Position numbers and translations under genes: made by a program. This document shows, piece after piece, positions 36,317 through 45,464 of a DNA stretch of 64,000 bases (position 1 is its first letter; each line of letters starts with the position of its first letter). The notes under the pieces were generated by a model. That model was not told where the DNA came from, searched no databases, and worked only from the letters and a program-made list of their open reading frames with translations. Source of the stretch: Mycobacteriales bacterium (lineage in GTDB: Bacteria > Actinomycetota > Actinomycetes > Mycobacteriales > SCTD01); NCBI GenBank assembly GCA_030447385.1, contig JAUJOY010000005.1, positions 130,319 to 194,318 of the forward strand, given 5' to 3'.

Positions 36317-37380
36317 TAAGCCGCGTCGCGCGGGAGCACCGAGCCTGCTCGCCTGCTCGTCCGCGGCCAGCAGCACCGGCTGAGGGATGCCGCACGAGCC
36401 CGCGCTGGCGGCATCGCGTCTCCCACCACGTGCATCGCTCCGTAGCGGCGCGCCAGCCGAGCCGGTCCGAGGTCCGGTTGCGCCACTGGTCCTTCACGGC
36501 CATCCGCTGCCCCTCATGACCGGCCTTGCCGTCGACCTCGACCGCGAAGGACGCAGGCCCTCATGACCCAGGTCGAAGCGGGCGAGGACGCGGCCGGAGG
36601 CATCCCTTGCCAGCCGGTGCTGCGGCACCAGGCCGGGCGGTGCCGACGGACAGGGGGAGCAGCAGCAGCCGCGCCAGGGTCTCCCGGCTGACTCCGCCCG
36701 CCCGTCGGCGCGCACGACCGCCCGGCGCAGCCGCTCCGCACCCGGACGCCATCGATGTGCCACCGCCGCGGCCGCCGCCGATCTGCTCGGCCGGGGCTGG
36801 AGGTGCCGGTGCAGCGCGTCGTCCAGGGCGCAGACCGGGGCCTCCGGCGACAGCAGGCCGGCGCAGTCGATCAGCGTGCGCTGCGGCAGTGGTGACGTAC
36901 AGCCCGCTCGAGAGGCGCACGACCTCGCTGCGCCTCAGGTGGCGCTGGTGCCGGCGCAGGACGCGCATCGCCTCCCGTCGGTCTGCTCGCGGCGCAGCAC
37001 CGTCGCGTGAACGCCGACCGCGACGTGGTCGAGCAGATGCTCCTGGGCGCCGGTCGCGGGATCGTCGTCGTCGATCAGCGGGAAGCCGTGCACCCGCGCG
37101 GCCTGTACGACCGCACGCGACGGCGCGCACTCCCGCCACACCGACACCTCGTGAACCTGGCGTCGCCCGACCACCGCCGCTGGCCAGAACGGCGGCGACG
37201 GCGCGCTGCCCGGGCTCGAGCCGGTAGCCGGCATCCTCCGCGTACACGCCTGGCCAGAGCGTCTGCCAGTGCCCAGCGCGCAGCTCGGCCTGGACGCGGC
37301 TCCTGCCCCCGCAGCCAGGGCCTGCGCGCTCTGGTCCACACGCCACGCGTCCCGGACCCGAGGTCTGACCAGGCGCTCAT
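36317..37380 (-). pseudogene. AbiEi-like/DUF559-type protein, many frameshifts
   Basis: On the minus strand the ATG at 37380 starts MSAWSDLGSGTRGVWTR and pieces in changing frames follow: VQAELRAGHWQTLWPGVYAE, LEPGQRAVAAVLASGG, GFPLIDDDDPATGAQEHLLD, EVVRLSSGLYVTTA, RPGAERLRRAVVRADGRAES, ARFDLGHEGLR and MAVKDQWRNRTSDRLGW then CTWWETRCRQRGLV. Joined, they resemble the common actinobacterial proteins with an AbiEi-like N-terminal winged helix and a C-terminal endonuclease-like (DUF559/Vsr fold) domain. At least six frame changes occur, so it is nonfunctional as read. No toxin partner is adjacent. It interrupts the space between rodA and the radical SAM gene. Confidence 0.6.
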
Positions 37381-37719
37381 CCGCCGAGGTGCAGCGCGTG
37401 GGGTCGCTCGGGGGAAGGCACCGGAGCCCGGCTGTGGACGGACGGTCTGGCGGCTGTGGACGCGTTCCGGTGCTTGCGGATCAACGCGGCACCGGCGCCT
37501 GTGGATCATCTGATTCGTGGATCCGCACAGGACACGCCGGCGTGTCGCTGACCGCTCCACGATCAGGAGATCATCCGGCCGGGGGGCCGGGGGCCGGGGC
37601 CGGGGGCCGGGGGGGGGGGGACGGGGGCCGGGGGAGGGGGACGGGGGCGGGGGCGGGGACCGGGGTCGGGCACTCGGCCGGCACACCCGACGACCCCTCG
37701 ACAGCCCCGCTGCCGCACG
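37381..37719. other. no gene; contains G-rich tract
   Basis: About 340 bases upstream of the radical SAM gene. The first part has no coding character. The second part (37576-37671) is a G-rich low-complexity run described separately. Confidence 0.4.
37576..37671 (+). repeat. G-rich low-complexity tract
   Basis: About 95 bases of G runs separated by CC, AC or C, including a 12-G run at 37609-37620 and many runs of four to six. It can form several G-quadruplexes on the plus strand. It lies 50-150 bases upstream of the radical SAM gene promoter. Confidence 0.8.
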
Positions 37720-37725
37720 TAGCCT
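37720..37725 (+). promoter_or_regulatory. -10 box, leaderless promoter
   Basis: TAGCCT, six bases, then ATG at 37732 of the radical SAM gene. It fixes the start codon. Confidence 0.5.
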
Positions 37726-37731
37726 GGGCAG

Positions 37732-39658
37732 ATGCCGGTCGAGAGCCTGTTCCCGCGACTGGAGCCGCTGCTGCCCACGGTCAGCAAGCCCATCCAGTAC
37801 GTCGGCGGCGAGCTCAACAGCACCGTCAAGGACTGGGACGGCGAGCCCGGCGACGTGATGGTCCGGTGGGCGCTGATGTACCCGGACGCCTACGAGGTCG
37901 GGCTGCCCAACCAGGGCGTCATGATCCTGTACGAGGTGCTGAACGAGCAGCCGCGCGCCCTCGCCGAGCGGACCTACGCCATCTGGCCGGACCTCGCGAC
38001 CAAGATGCGCGAGCACGGCATCCCGCAGTTCACCGTCGACGCGCACCGGCCGGTCGCGGCGTTCGACGTCCTCGGGGTCAGCTTCTCCACCGAGCTCGGC
38101 TACACCAACATGCTCGAGGCGCTCGACCTCGCCGGCGTCCCCCTGCACGCCAAGGACCGCGACGAGACGCACCCGATCGTGCTCGCCGGCGGCCACGCGG
38201 CGTTCAACCCGGAGCCGATCGCCGACTTCGTCGATGCCGCCGTGCTCGGCGACGGTGAGCAGGCGGTGCTCGAGATGACGGCGGTGATCCGGCAGGCGAA
38301 GGCCGAGGGGTCAGCCGCGAGGAGACCCTGCTGCGGCTGGCGCGCGCCGGCGGTGTCTACGTCCCCCGCTTCTACGACGTCGACTACCTGCCCGACGGCC
38401 GCATCGCCCGGGTCGCGCCGAACCGTCCCGACGTCCCGTTCCGGGTGCACAAGCGCACCGTGATGGACCTCGACGAGTGGCCCTACCCCAAGCAGCCGCT
38501 CGTGCCGCTGGCCGAGACGGTGCACGAGCGGATGAGCGTGGAGATCTTCCGCGGCTGCACCCGCGGGTGCCGCTTCTGCCAGGCAGGGATGATCACCCGG
38601 CCCGTGCGCGAGCGCTCCATCACGGGCATCGGGGAGATGGTCGAGGCCGGGCTGAAGGCCAGTGGCTACGAGGAGGTCGGGCTGCTGAGCCTGTCGAGCG
38701 CCGACCACTCCGAGATCGGCGACATCGCCAAGGGGCTGGCCGACCGCTACGAAGGCACCCAGACGAGCCTGAGCCTGCCGAGCACCCGGGTCGACGCGTT
38801 CAACATCGACCTGGCGCAGGAGCTGTCGCGCAACGGCCGGCGCCCCGGGTTGACCTTCGCCCCGGAGGGCGGGAGCGAGCGGCTGCGCAAGGTCATCAAC
38901 AAGATGGTCAGCAAGGACGACCTCGTGAACACGGTCACGACGGCGTACGGCGCGGGCTGGCGTCAGGTCAAGCTCTACTTCATGGTCGGCCTGCCGACGG
39001 AGACCGACGAGGACGTCCTCGAGATCGCCGAGATGGCCCGCGAGGTGATCCGCGCCGGCCGCCTGATCACGGGCACGAGGGACATCCGGTGCACCGTGAG
39101 CATCGGGGGTTCGTGCCGAAGGCCCACACGCCGTTCCAGTGGGCCGGGCAGCTCGACGCCGAGACGACCGACCGGCGGCTGAAGCTCCTGCGCGACGAGA
39201 TCAGCTCCGACCGCAGCACCGCCAAGGCCATCGGCTACCGCTACCACGACGGCAAGCCCGGGATCATCGAAGGCCTGCTGTCACGAGGCGACCGCCGGGT
39301 CGGCCGGGTGCTCGAGCGGGTGTGGCGCGACGGCGGGCGCTTCGACGGGTGGAGCGAGCACTTCTCCTACGAGCGGTGGGCGAGCGCCGCGGAGCAGGAG
39401 CTGGCGCCGTACGGGCTGGACCTCGCCTGGTTCACCACGCGCGAGCGCGCCGAGTTCGAGGTGCTCCCCTGGGACCACCTCGACTCCGGCCTCGACAAGG
39501 AGTGGCTGTGGTCGGACTGGCAGGACGCCCTCGCCGAGCAGGACCTCGACGACTGCCGCTGGATCCCGTGCTTCGACTGCGGCGTCTGCCCGCAGCTGGG
39601 CACCGAGATCCAGGTCGGCCCGACCGGCAGGAAGCTGCTGCCGCTGTTCCCGTCGTGA
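37732..39658 (+). pseudogene. TIGR03960-type B12-binding radical SAM protein, two frame breaks
   Basis: A protein of about 640 residues expected to use a 4Fe-4S cluster, S-adenosylmethionine and cobalamin; its substrate is unknown. It begins PVESLFPRLEPLLPTVSKPI. The B12-binding-like part has YPDAYEVGLPNQGVMILYEV, FDVLGVSFSTELGYTNMLEA and VLAGGHAAFNPEPIADFVDA. Near 38310 the frame shifts to EETLLRLARAGGVYVPRFYD. The cluster motif is CTRGCRFCQAGMITRPVRER, followed by LLSLSSADHSEIGDIAKGLA and FAPEGGSERLRKVINKM. Near 39108 one base is missing before FVPKAHTPFQWAGQLDAETT. The end has CFDCGVCPQLGTEIQ. As it is otherwise perfectly conserved, I infer base-call errors. Its stop overlaps the DinB-like start. 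Confidence 0.88.
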
Positions 39659-40161
39659 TCGAACCCGACACCAAGAGCTGGACCTGGGTCCTCGACCGGC
39701 CGTGCCCGGACTGCGGCTACGACGCGCGCACGATCAGCACTGCTGACGTCGCGCCAGGCGTACGCGCGAACACCGCCGTCTGGCGGACGGTCGTGCACGA
39801 CCGGCAGCGCCCGGACGAGCGCACCTGGTCGCCGCTGGAGTACGCCTGCCACGTCCGCGACGTGCACCGGGTCTTTCACGAGCGGCTGCACCTGATGCTG
39901 ACCACTGACGACCCGCGCTTCGCCAACTGGGACCAGGACGAGACCGCTGTCGCACAGCGCTACGGCGAGCAGGATCCGGCGCAGGTCGCCAACGAGGTCC
40001 AGCAGGCGGCGTACGCGGTCGCTGGCCTGTTCGACGGGCTGGACGACCAGCAGTGGAAGCGGCCCGGCCGGCGCAGCGACGGCGCGTCGTTCACCGTCGC
40101 CTCCCTCGCGCGCTACTACCTGCACGACCTCGTGCACCACCGGCACGACGTGGGTGCATGA
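39655..40161 (+). CDS. DinB-superfamily protein with N-terminal CxxC
   Basis: A 168-residue four-helix-bundle protein of the DinB/maleylpyruvate-isomerase-like fold, which usually binds a metal through three His and may transfer small thiols. It starts VIEPDTKSWTWVLDRPCPDC, with CPDCGYD, a small zinc-knuckle-like motif. Core helices are WSPLEYACHVRDVHRVFHER (first His) and SLARYYLHDLVHHRHDV (last His cluster). The middle DPRFANWDQDETAVAQRYGE is typical of this subfamily. Translation is coupled to the radical SAM gene by a GTGA overlap, so it probably shares its pathway. Function unknown. Confidence 0.85.
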   Translation: MIEPDTKSWTWVLDRPCPDCGYDARTISTADVAPGVRANTAVWRTVVHDRQRPDERTWSPLEYACHVRDVHRVFHERLHLMLTTDDPRFANWDQDETAVAQRYGEQDPAQVANEVQQAAYAVAGLFDGLDDQQWKRPGRRSDGASFTVASLARYYLHDLVHHRHDVGA

Positions 40162-40185
40162 TCTTGCGGATCCGGCGGCGCTGAC

Positions 40186-40986
40186 GTGGCCCGCAACACC
40201 CCCACCGGCCCGCCGCCACCACCGCCGGTCCAGAGGCTGCGGCTGCGCTACGCCAAGCGCGGGCGGCTGCGCTTCACCAGCCACCGCGACATCGCGCGGG
40301 CCTTCGAGCGGGCGCTGCGCCGCGCCTCGGTGCCGATGGCCTACTCCGCCGGCTTCTCCCCGCACCCGAAGATCAGCTGGGTGGGCGCCGCTCCGACGGG
40401 CGTCTCCTCCGAGGCGGAGTACGTCGAGATCAGCGTCGTCGAGCGGCTCGACGTCGACCGGCTCCGCGTCGCTCTCGACGAGAGCCTGCCCGCCGGCATC
40501 GACATCCTGGAGGTCGTGGAGGCCGCGCCGCAGACCTCGCTGCCCGACCGCATCTCGGCCTCGCAGTGGGGGATCCGGCTGCCGGGAGTGGCCCTCGACG
40601 CGGCGCAGGCCGCGGTGGCCGCCTTCCTCGCTGCGGACAGCGTGATCGTCGAGCGCCTCATGAAGGACGGCATCCGTCTGATCGACGCGCGCGCGCCGGT
40701 CGTGTCCCTTCGGGCGTCCGGCGGCGACCGCACCGGCGGCTGTGCGACACTTTGCCTGGTCGTGCGGCACGTGACGCCTGCTGTTCGACCCGACGACGTC
40801 CTCTCCGGACTCCGGTCCGTGGCCGACCTCGTACCGCCGGTGCCTCCCGAGGCAACCCGGTACGCGCAGGGGCCGCTTCCCGAGACCGGCGAGGTCGGAG
40901 ACCCGCTCGCACCCGATCGTGTGGCTCGGCCACTCGGGGCAACGCAGGCGGTCGACGACCTCGAGCAGGCTGGCGCCGGCGCCTGA
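40186..40986 (+). CDS. TIGR03936-type radical-SAM-associated protein
   Basis: A 266-residue protein of the DUF2344/TIGR03936 family, found next to or fused with the B12 radical SAM protein upstream. It begins with a Pro-rich stretch and then VQRLRLRYAKRGRLRFTSHR, DIARAFERALRRASVPMAYS, AGFSPHPKISWVGAAPTGVS and SSEAEYVEISVVERLDVDRL, all hallmarks of the family. The GTG at 40186 is 24 bases after the DinB-like gene. In many actinomycetes this gene directly precedes rne, as here. The role is unknown, but co-occurrence suggests a shared RNA or cofactor reaction with the radical SAM partner. Confidence 0.9.
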   Translation: MARNTPTGPPPPPPVQRLRLRYAKRGRLRFTSHRDIARAFERALRRASVPMAYSAGFSPHPKISWVGAAPTGVSSEAEYVEISVVERLDVDRLRVALDESLPAGIDILEVVEAAPQTSLPDRISASQWGIRLPGVALDAAQAAVAAFLAADSVIVERLMKDGIRLIDARAPVVSLRASGGDRTGGCATLCLVVRHVTPAVRPDDVLSGLRSVADLVPPVPPEATRYAQGPLPETGEVGDPLAPDRVARPLGATQAVDDLEQAGAGA

Positions 40987-41107
40987 TCCGCTCCTCTCGC
41001 GGCAAGGCGCACACAGACTTTGCCCGGCGCCGTCCACCCTGGTCGGCACCGGCTCGATACCACCCGGGTCGGAGCGCTCGTCACGCGCCGACCGGACCGG
41101 AGACACG

Positions 41108-44100
41108 GTGCTCGACGAGCCCACCAACGACAGCACGACAGCAGCACCTGGCACCGCGAGTGAGGCCCCGGCCGCCAAGCCGGTACGCCGCCGCCGCGCC
41201 ACCAGCAAGGCACCCGCACCGGCGGCAGATCCCCGCCCGGCCCCCTCCGCCGACGTCGCCGACCCGGGGGGCGAGGTCCCGGACGCCACAGCCGTGACCT
41301 CCGCCGCCGCGGGCCCGCCGGACGCCTCGCCCGCGCCGGGGGAGGCCGCTACGCCCGGGGAGGCCGCCGCGTCCGTGGAGGCCGCCGCGCCAGGCGAGGC
41401 CGCCACCCCGGCCAAGCGGGTGCGCAAGGCGCCGGCGAAGAAGGCCGCGCCGCGCAAGCGGACGACCAAGGCAGCGCCGGCCGCCGGACCCGGCACCTCC
41501 GACCCCGCGTCCTCGCCGGCGCACGACGAGGACGGCCAGCCCGTCGCGCCACCCGCGCCCGGGGGCGACGCCCCTGCCCTGACCGAGGAGGAGCTCGCGG
41601 CGCAGGCCGCGCTGGCCGAGGCCGGATCGCCCGTGGTCGAGGCCGTCGAGGACGACCCCGTCGTGCAGGAGAGCATTCGCGACGACGTTCCGACCGCAGC
41701 CGTCGAGGCGCCGGCCAAGCGCTCCCGCACCCGCCGCGCCGCGATCGTGCCCTTCCAGGCGCCCGAGCCGGTGGCCGCTCCGGCGCTCGACGACGACGAG
41801 GAGCAGACAGCCGCGCCGCGCCGCCGCCGCAGGGCCGGCACCATCGGCCCGGGCGCCCCGGGGGCCCTCCAGCTGATCGAGCCCGTGCTCCCACCGCCGG
41901 CACACCCCGACGACGACGCGCCCGACCCGGGGCCGGCCGAGCCGGACGCCGAGGACGACGCCGAGGACGGCGACCGGCCGCGCCGCCGCCGCCGCGGGCG
42001 CCGCGGTCGCGGGCCGCAGCGGCCCGAGGACGACGGAGCCGACGCGCTCGCGGGCGAGGACGACGACGGGGAGGCTCCGTCCCAGGGCGTCGAGAGCGAG
42101 GCCGCGGCCGACGACGACGAGGACGGTCCGAGCGGCACCCGCCGCCGCCGGCGCCGCCGCCGCAGCGCCGCCGGTGCCGGGGACGACCCCGCCGCCGAAG
42201 GCGGGACCACGACCGTCGCCAGGGAGCCGCGCGAGCCGCGTGCCCCCCGCCTGCGCAGCGCCGGTGGCAACGGCAGCGGCGCCACCAGCGCCGACGAGGA
42301 CGGCGTACGCGGGATCACCGGCTCCACCCGGATGGCCGCCAAGCGCATACGCCGTCAGGAGGGCCGCGACTCCGGTCGCAAGCGCGTGCCGATCCTGTCG
42401 GAGGCCGAGTTCCTCGCCCGTCGCGAGGCGGTCGACCGGACGATGGTGGTGCGCCAGCGCGGTGACCGCACGCAGATCGCGGTCCTCGAGGACGGTGTGC
42501 TCGTCGAGCACTACGTCACCCGCGCGAGCGCGCAGTCCTACGCCGGCAACGTCTACCTGGGGCGCGTGCAGAACGTCCTGCCGTCGATGGAGGCGGCCTT
42601 CGTCGACATCGGCAAGAGCCGCAACGCGGTCCTGTACGCCGGCGAGGTCAACTACAACGCCTCCGCCGGCGGGCGCTCGCGCAGCATCGAGTCGGTGCTG
42701 AAGTCGGGCCAGGAGGTGCTGGTCCAGGTCAGCAAGGACCCGATCGGCTCCAAGGGGTCGCGCCTCACCGGGCAGGTCAGCCTGCCGGGGCGCTACCTGG
42801 TCTATGTGCCGGAAGGCTCGATGACCGGCATCAGCCGCAAGCTCCCCGAGACCGAGCGCAACCGCCTCAAGGCGATCCTCAAGAAGATCGTGCCGGACGA
42901 GGCGGGCGTCATCATCCGCACCGCCGCGGAGGGTGCCTCGGAGGAGGAGATCGCCGCCGACGTACGCCGTCTGCAGGCGCAGTGGGAGGTGATCTCCGGC
43001 AAGGCGGCCAAGGGCGGCGCGCCGGTGCTGCTGCACGCCGAGCCCGACCTCGTCATCCGGGTCGTGCGTGACGTGTTCAACGAGGACTTCACCCGGCTCG
43101 TCGTCTCCGGCGACACCGAGTGGGAGACCATCAAGGAGTACGTCGACTTCGTTGCGCCGGACCTCGCGCCGCGGCTGTCCCGTCACACCTCCGAGAAGGA
43201 CGTCTTCGCCGAGCACCGCATCGACGAGCAGCTGCTCAAGGCGCTCGACCGCAAGGTCTACCTGCCCTCGGGCGGCTCGCTGGTCATCGACCGGACCGAG
43301 GCGATGGTCGTCATCGACGTCAACACCGGCAAGTACGTCGGCAAGGGCGGCAACCTCGAGGAGACGGTCACCCGCAACAACCTCGAGGCAGCCGAGGAGA
43401 TCGCCCGCCAGCTGCGGCTGCGCGACGTCGGCGGGATCATCGTCGTCGACTTCATCGACATGGTGCTGGAGAGCAACCGCGACCTCGTCGTGCGCCGCCT
43501 CGTCGAGTGCCTCGGCCGCGACCGGACCAAGCACCAGGTGGCGGAGGTCACCTCCCTCGGCCTGGTGCAGATGACCCGCAAGCGGGTCGGCCAGGGTCTG
43601 CTGGAGTCCTTCTCCGAGCCGTGCGAGACCTGCAACGGGCGCGGGGTGCACGTGCACACCGAGCCCGTGGACGAGCGTTCCGGCGGTGCGAGCGAGGACT
43701 CCCGCCGTGACCGGCTGCCGAAGGTGCGTGCAAGCCGGCCGCTGCCGCCGGATGCACCCAAGCCGGGGGCGGCGATCGCCAGGGAGCCCCGTCCGGCGAG
43801 CGTTCCGGCGCCAGAGGTGGAAGGCTTGGCAACGGCGGGCCCGGAGGTCGAGCCGGTGCCCGCGGTGACCCCGCGTCGCCGGCGTCGGGCCGGGCGCGGT
43901 CCTGGCGCGGCCACGGTTTCACCGGGTGACGAGATGGCCGAGCTGCTCTCCGCGACCGAGGGTCAGCCCGAGCCGGCCGTCATCGCGCAGCCCGATCTCG
44001 AGCCGGCGCTCCTGGAGGGACAGGGCGCGACGGCGCCGGAAGCCGACAACCGAAAGGGTGTGACCGAGGTGGCAGGCGAGGACGAACGAGGCGTGATCGA

Positions 44101-44593
44101 GCCCGGCAGCGAGGACTTCGTCGAGCCGGACCCCAGGGACGCGGTGAGCTGGACGGTGCCACCGGTGGAGGGTGAGGTGGTCGCGCCTCCGCCCGGCTGG
44201 ACGCCCCCGCCGTGGAGTGCGTTCTCCGCGGACAACCCGCTGGGCGGCACCATCACGCAGGGTGTCGACGAGAGCAGGTCGCCGACCCCGTCCGGGCAGC
44301 GCCGCCGCCTGACCGGTGCCAGCCCGCTGCCCGCGACCTGGACGGACCCGCCTGGTGGGCTTGCCGAGCCGCCGGCGGACACGGCACCCGAGGCTGCTGA
44401 TGTTGCCGGGAGCCCGGCGCCCGAGGGCTCCGCGCCGGAGGGCTCCGCGCCGGAGGGCTCCGTGCCGGAAGGCTCCGATGCCTCTGCCGGCGCCGCAGCC
44501 GGCAGTGCCGAAGTGGTCGACGCACCGGGGGACAGCCCCGCGCCTCGTCGCCGCCGGCGCGCGACGAGCCGCCCAGCCGGCCCCCCCGCCTGA
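41108..44593 (+). CDS. rne: ribonuclease E/G
   Basis: Endoribonuclease of 1161 residues central to mRNA decay and rRNA processing. The GTG at 41108 gives VLDEPTNDSTTAAPGTASEA. The first 430 residues are disordered: Ala/Pro/Glu-rich with basic clusters ([12 protein letters not shown] type) and acidic runs. The S1 domain follows (MVVRQRGDRTQIAVLEDGVL, YAGNVYLGRVQNVLPSMEAA). Then come RNase H-like and catalytic parts with Asp residues in AMVVIDVNTGKYVGKGGNLE and GGIIVVDFIDMVLES. The Zn-link Cys pair is in CETCNGRGVHVH near residue 839. The last 300 residues are again disordered with 15-base coding repeats. Both flanking extensions match the actinobacterial layout. Confidence 0.94.
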   Translation: MLDEPTNDSTTAAPGTASEAPAAKPVRRRRATSKAPAPAADPRPAPSADVADPGGEVPDATAVTSAAAGPPDASPAPGEAATPGEAAASVEAAAPGEAATPAKRVRKAPAKKAAPRKRTTKAAPAAGPGTSDPASSPAHDEDGQPVAPPAPGGDAPALTEEELAAQAALAEAGSPVVEAVEDDPVVQESIRDDVPTAAVEAPAKRSRTRRAAIVPFQAPEPVAAPALDDDEEQTAAPRRRRRAGTIGPGAPGALQLIEPVLPPPAHPDDDAPDPGPAEPDAEDDAEDGDRPRRRRRGRRGRGPQRPEDDGADALAGEDDDGEAPSQGVESEAAADDDEDGPSGTRRRRRRRRSAAGAGDDPAAEGGTTTVAREPREPRAPRLRSAGGNGSGATSADEDGVRGITGSTRMAAKRIRRQEGRDSGRKRVPILSEAEFLARREAVDRTMVVRQRGDRTQIAVLEDGVLVEHYVTRASAQSYAGNVYLGRVQNVLPSMEAAFVDIGKSRNAVLYAGEVNYNASAGGRSRSIESVLKSGQEVLVQVSKDPIGSKGSRLTGQVSLPGRYLVYVPEGSMTGISRKLPETERNRLKAILKKIVPDEAGVIIRTAAEGASEEEIAADVRRLQAQWEVISGKAAKGGAPVLLHAEPDLVIRVVRDVFNEDFTRLVVSGDTEWETIKEYVDFVAPDLAPRLSRHTSEKDVFAEHRIDEQLLKALDRKVYLPSGGSLVIDRTEAMVVIDVNTGKYVGKGGNLEETVTRNNLEAAEEIARQLRLRDVGGIIVVDFIDMVLESNRDLVVRRLVECLGRDRTKHQVAEVTSLGLVQMTRKRVGQGLLESFSEPCETCNGRGVHVHTEPVDERSGGASEDSRRDRLPKVRASRPLPPDAPKPGAAIAREPRPASVPAPEVEGLATAGPEVEPVPAVTPRRRRRAGRGPGAATVSPGDEMAELLSATEGQPEPAVIAQPDLEPALLEGQGATAPEADNRKGVTEVAGEDERGVIEPGSEDFVEPDPRDAVSWTVPPVEGEVVAPPPGWTPPPWSAFSADNPLGGTITQGVDESRSPTPSGQRRRLTGASPLPATWTDPPGGLAEPPADTAPEAADVAGSPAPEGSAPEGSAPEGSVPEGSDASAGAAAGSAEVVDAPGDSPAPRRRRRATSRPAGPPA

Positions 44594-44640
44594 CGCGCCG
44601 CCGCAGCCGGCGGCAGCCGAAGGCCGCCCTCGGCGTCCGG

Positions 44641-44646
44641 TAGGCT
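44641..44646 (+). promoter_or_regulatory. possible -10 box for rplU operon
   Basis: TAGGCT about 100 bases before rplU. It would leave a leader of about 90 bases before the GTG at 44745 in which ribosomal protein feedback could act. No known leader motif was recognised. Confidence 0.35.
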
Positions 44647-44744
44647 CGACGAGTGCGCGGCGGCACCGCGCCCTGTGCTGCGCCTTCGCGCAGCGCCATC
44701 TCGGACGCCGGCTCTGTCGGCCCCGACCCAGGTAGGAGCACCCC

Positions 44745-45077
44745 GTGTACGCCATCGTCAAGACCGGCGGCAAGCAGTACAAGGTCGCCGTCGGAGACGT
44801 CGTCGAGGTCGAGAAGGTCCTCGGCGGCCCTGGTGACACGGTGCAGCTGCCCGCGCTGCTCGTGGTGGACGGCGCGCAGGTCACGGCCGCGGCTGACGCC
44901 CTCGCCGCGGTGACGGTGAGCGGTGAGGTGGTCGCCCACACCAAGGGGCCGAAGATCTCCATCATGAGGTACAAGAACAAGACCGGCTACAAGCGTCGGC
45001 TCGGCCACCGTCAGCAGCTCACCCGTGTACGCGTCACCGCCATCGAGACCGGCGCTTCCGCCGGCTCCGCCACGTAG
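44745..45077 (+). CDS. rplU: 50S ribosomal protein L21
   Basis: L21 of 110 residues, a large-subunit protein bound to 23S rRNA. It opens [20 protein letters not shown] and has [20 protein letters not shown] and the signature [20 protein letters not shown]. The GTG start follows TAGGAG. It is first of the rplU-rpmA-obgE group, 40 bases before rpmA. Confidence 0.97.
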   Translation: MYAIVKTGGKQYKVAVGDVVEVEKVLGGPGDTVQLPALLVVDGAQVTAAADALAAVTVSGEVVAHTKGPKISIMRYKNKTGYKRRLGHRQQLTRVRVTAIETGASAGSAT

Positions 45078-45117
45078 CCCCCGCACGCAGCCCCGAGAAC
45101 CGGTAGGAGGTCAGCCC

Positions 45118-45372
45118 ATGGCTCACAAGAAGGGCGCGAGCTCGTCGCGCAACGGTCGCGACTCCAACGCGCAGTTCCTCGGCGTGAAGCGCTTCGGCGG
45201 CCAGGTCGTGAAGGCCGGGGAGATCCTCGTACGCCAACGCGGCACTCACTTCCACCCGGGCGACGGCGTCGGCCGCGGCAGCGACGACACGCTGTTCGCG
45301 CTCGAGGCGGGGGCCGTCGAGTTCGGGCGCAAGCGGGGCCGCAAGACCGTCAACATCGTCCAGGTCGGCTAG
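45118..45372 (+). CDS. rpmA: 50S ribosomal protein L27
   Basis: L27 of 84 residues, placed near the peptidyl transferase centre. It reads [40 protein letters not shown] and [20 protein letters not shown]. The N-terminus is the mature form, without the cleaved leader seen in some Firmicutes. The ATG is preceded by GGTAGGAGG. Intact. Confidence 0.97.
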   Translation: MAHKKGASSSRNGRDSNAQFLGVKRFGGQVVKAGEILVRQRGTHFHPGDGVGRGSDDTLFALEAGAVEFGRKRGRKTVNIVQVG

Positions 45373-45464
45373 CCGGCTTCCAGCGCGATCGACGAGGGCG
45401 GGCCGGCTAGCCGGGGCCGCCCTCGCTGCGTTTCCCGGCAGGTGCCGGCGAGAGGGGTGCATCG

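Noticed and set aside
37576-37671. Coding repeat protein (Gly/Arg/Pro-rich) in the G tract
   Set aside because: All frames are low complexity with no start signal; the promoter of the next gene lies just after it.
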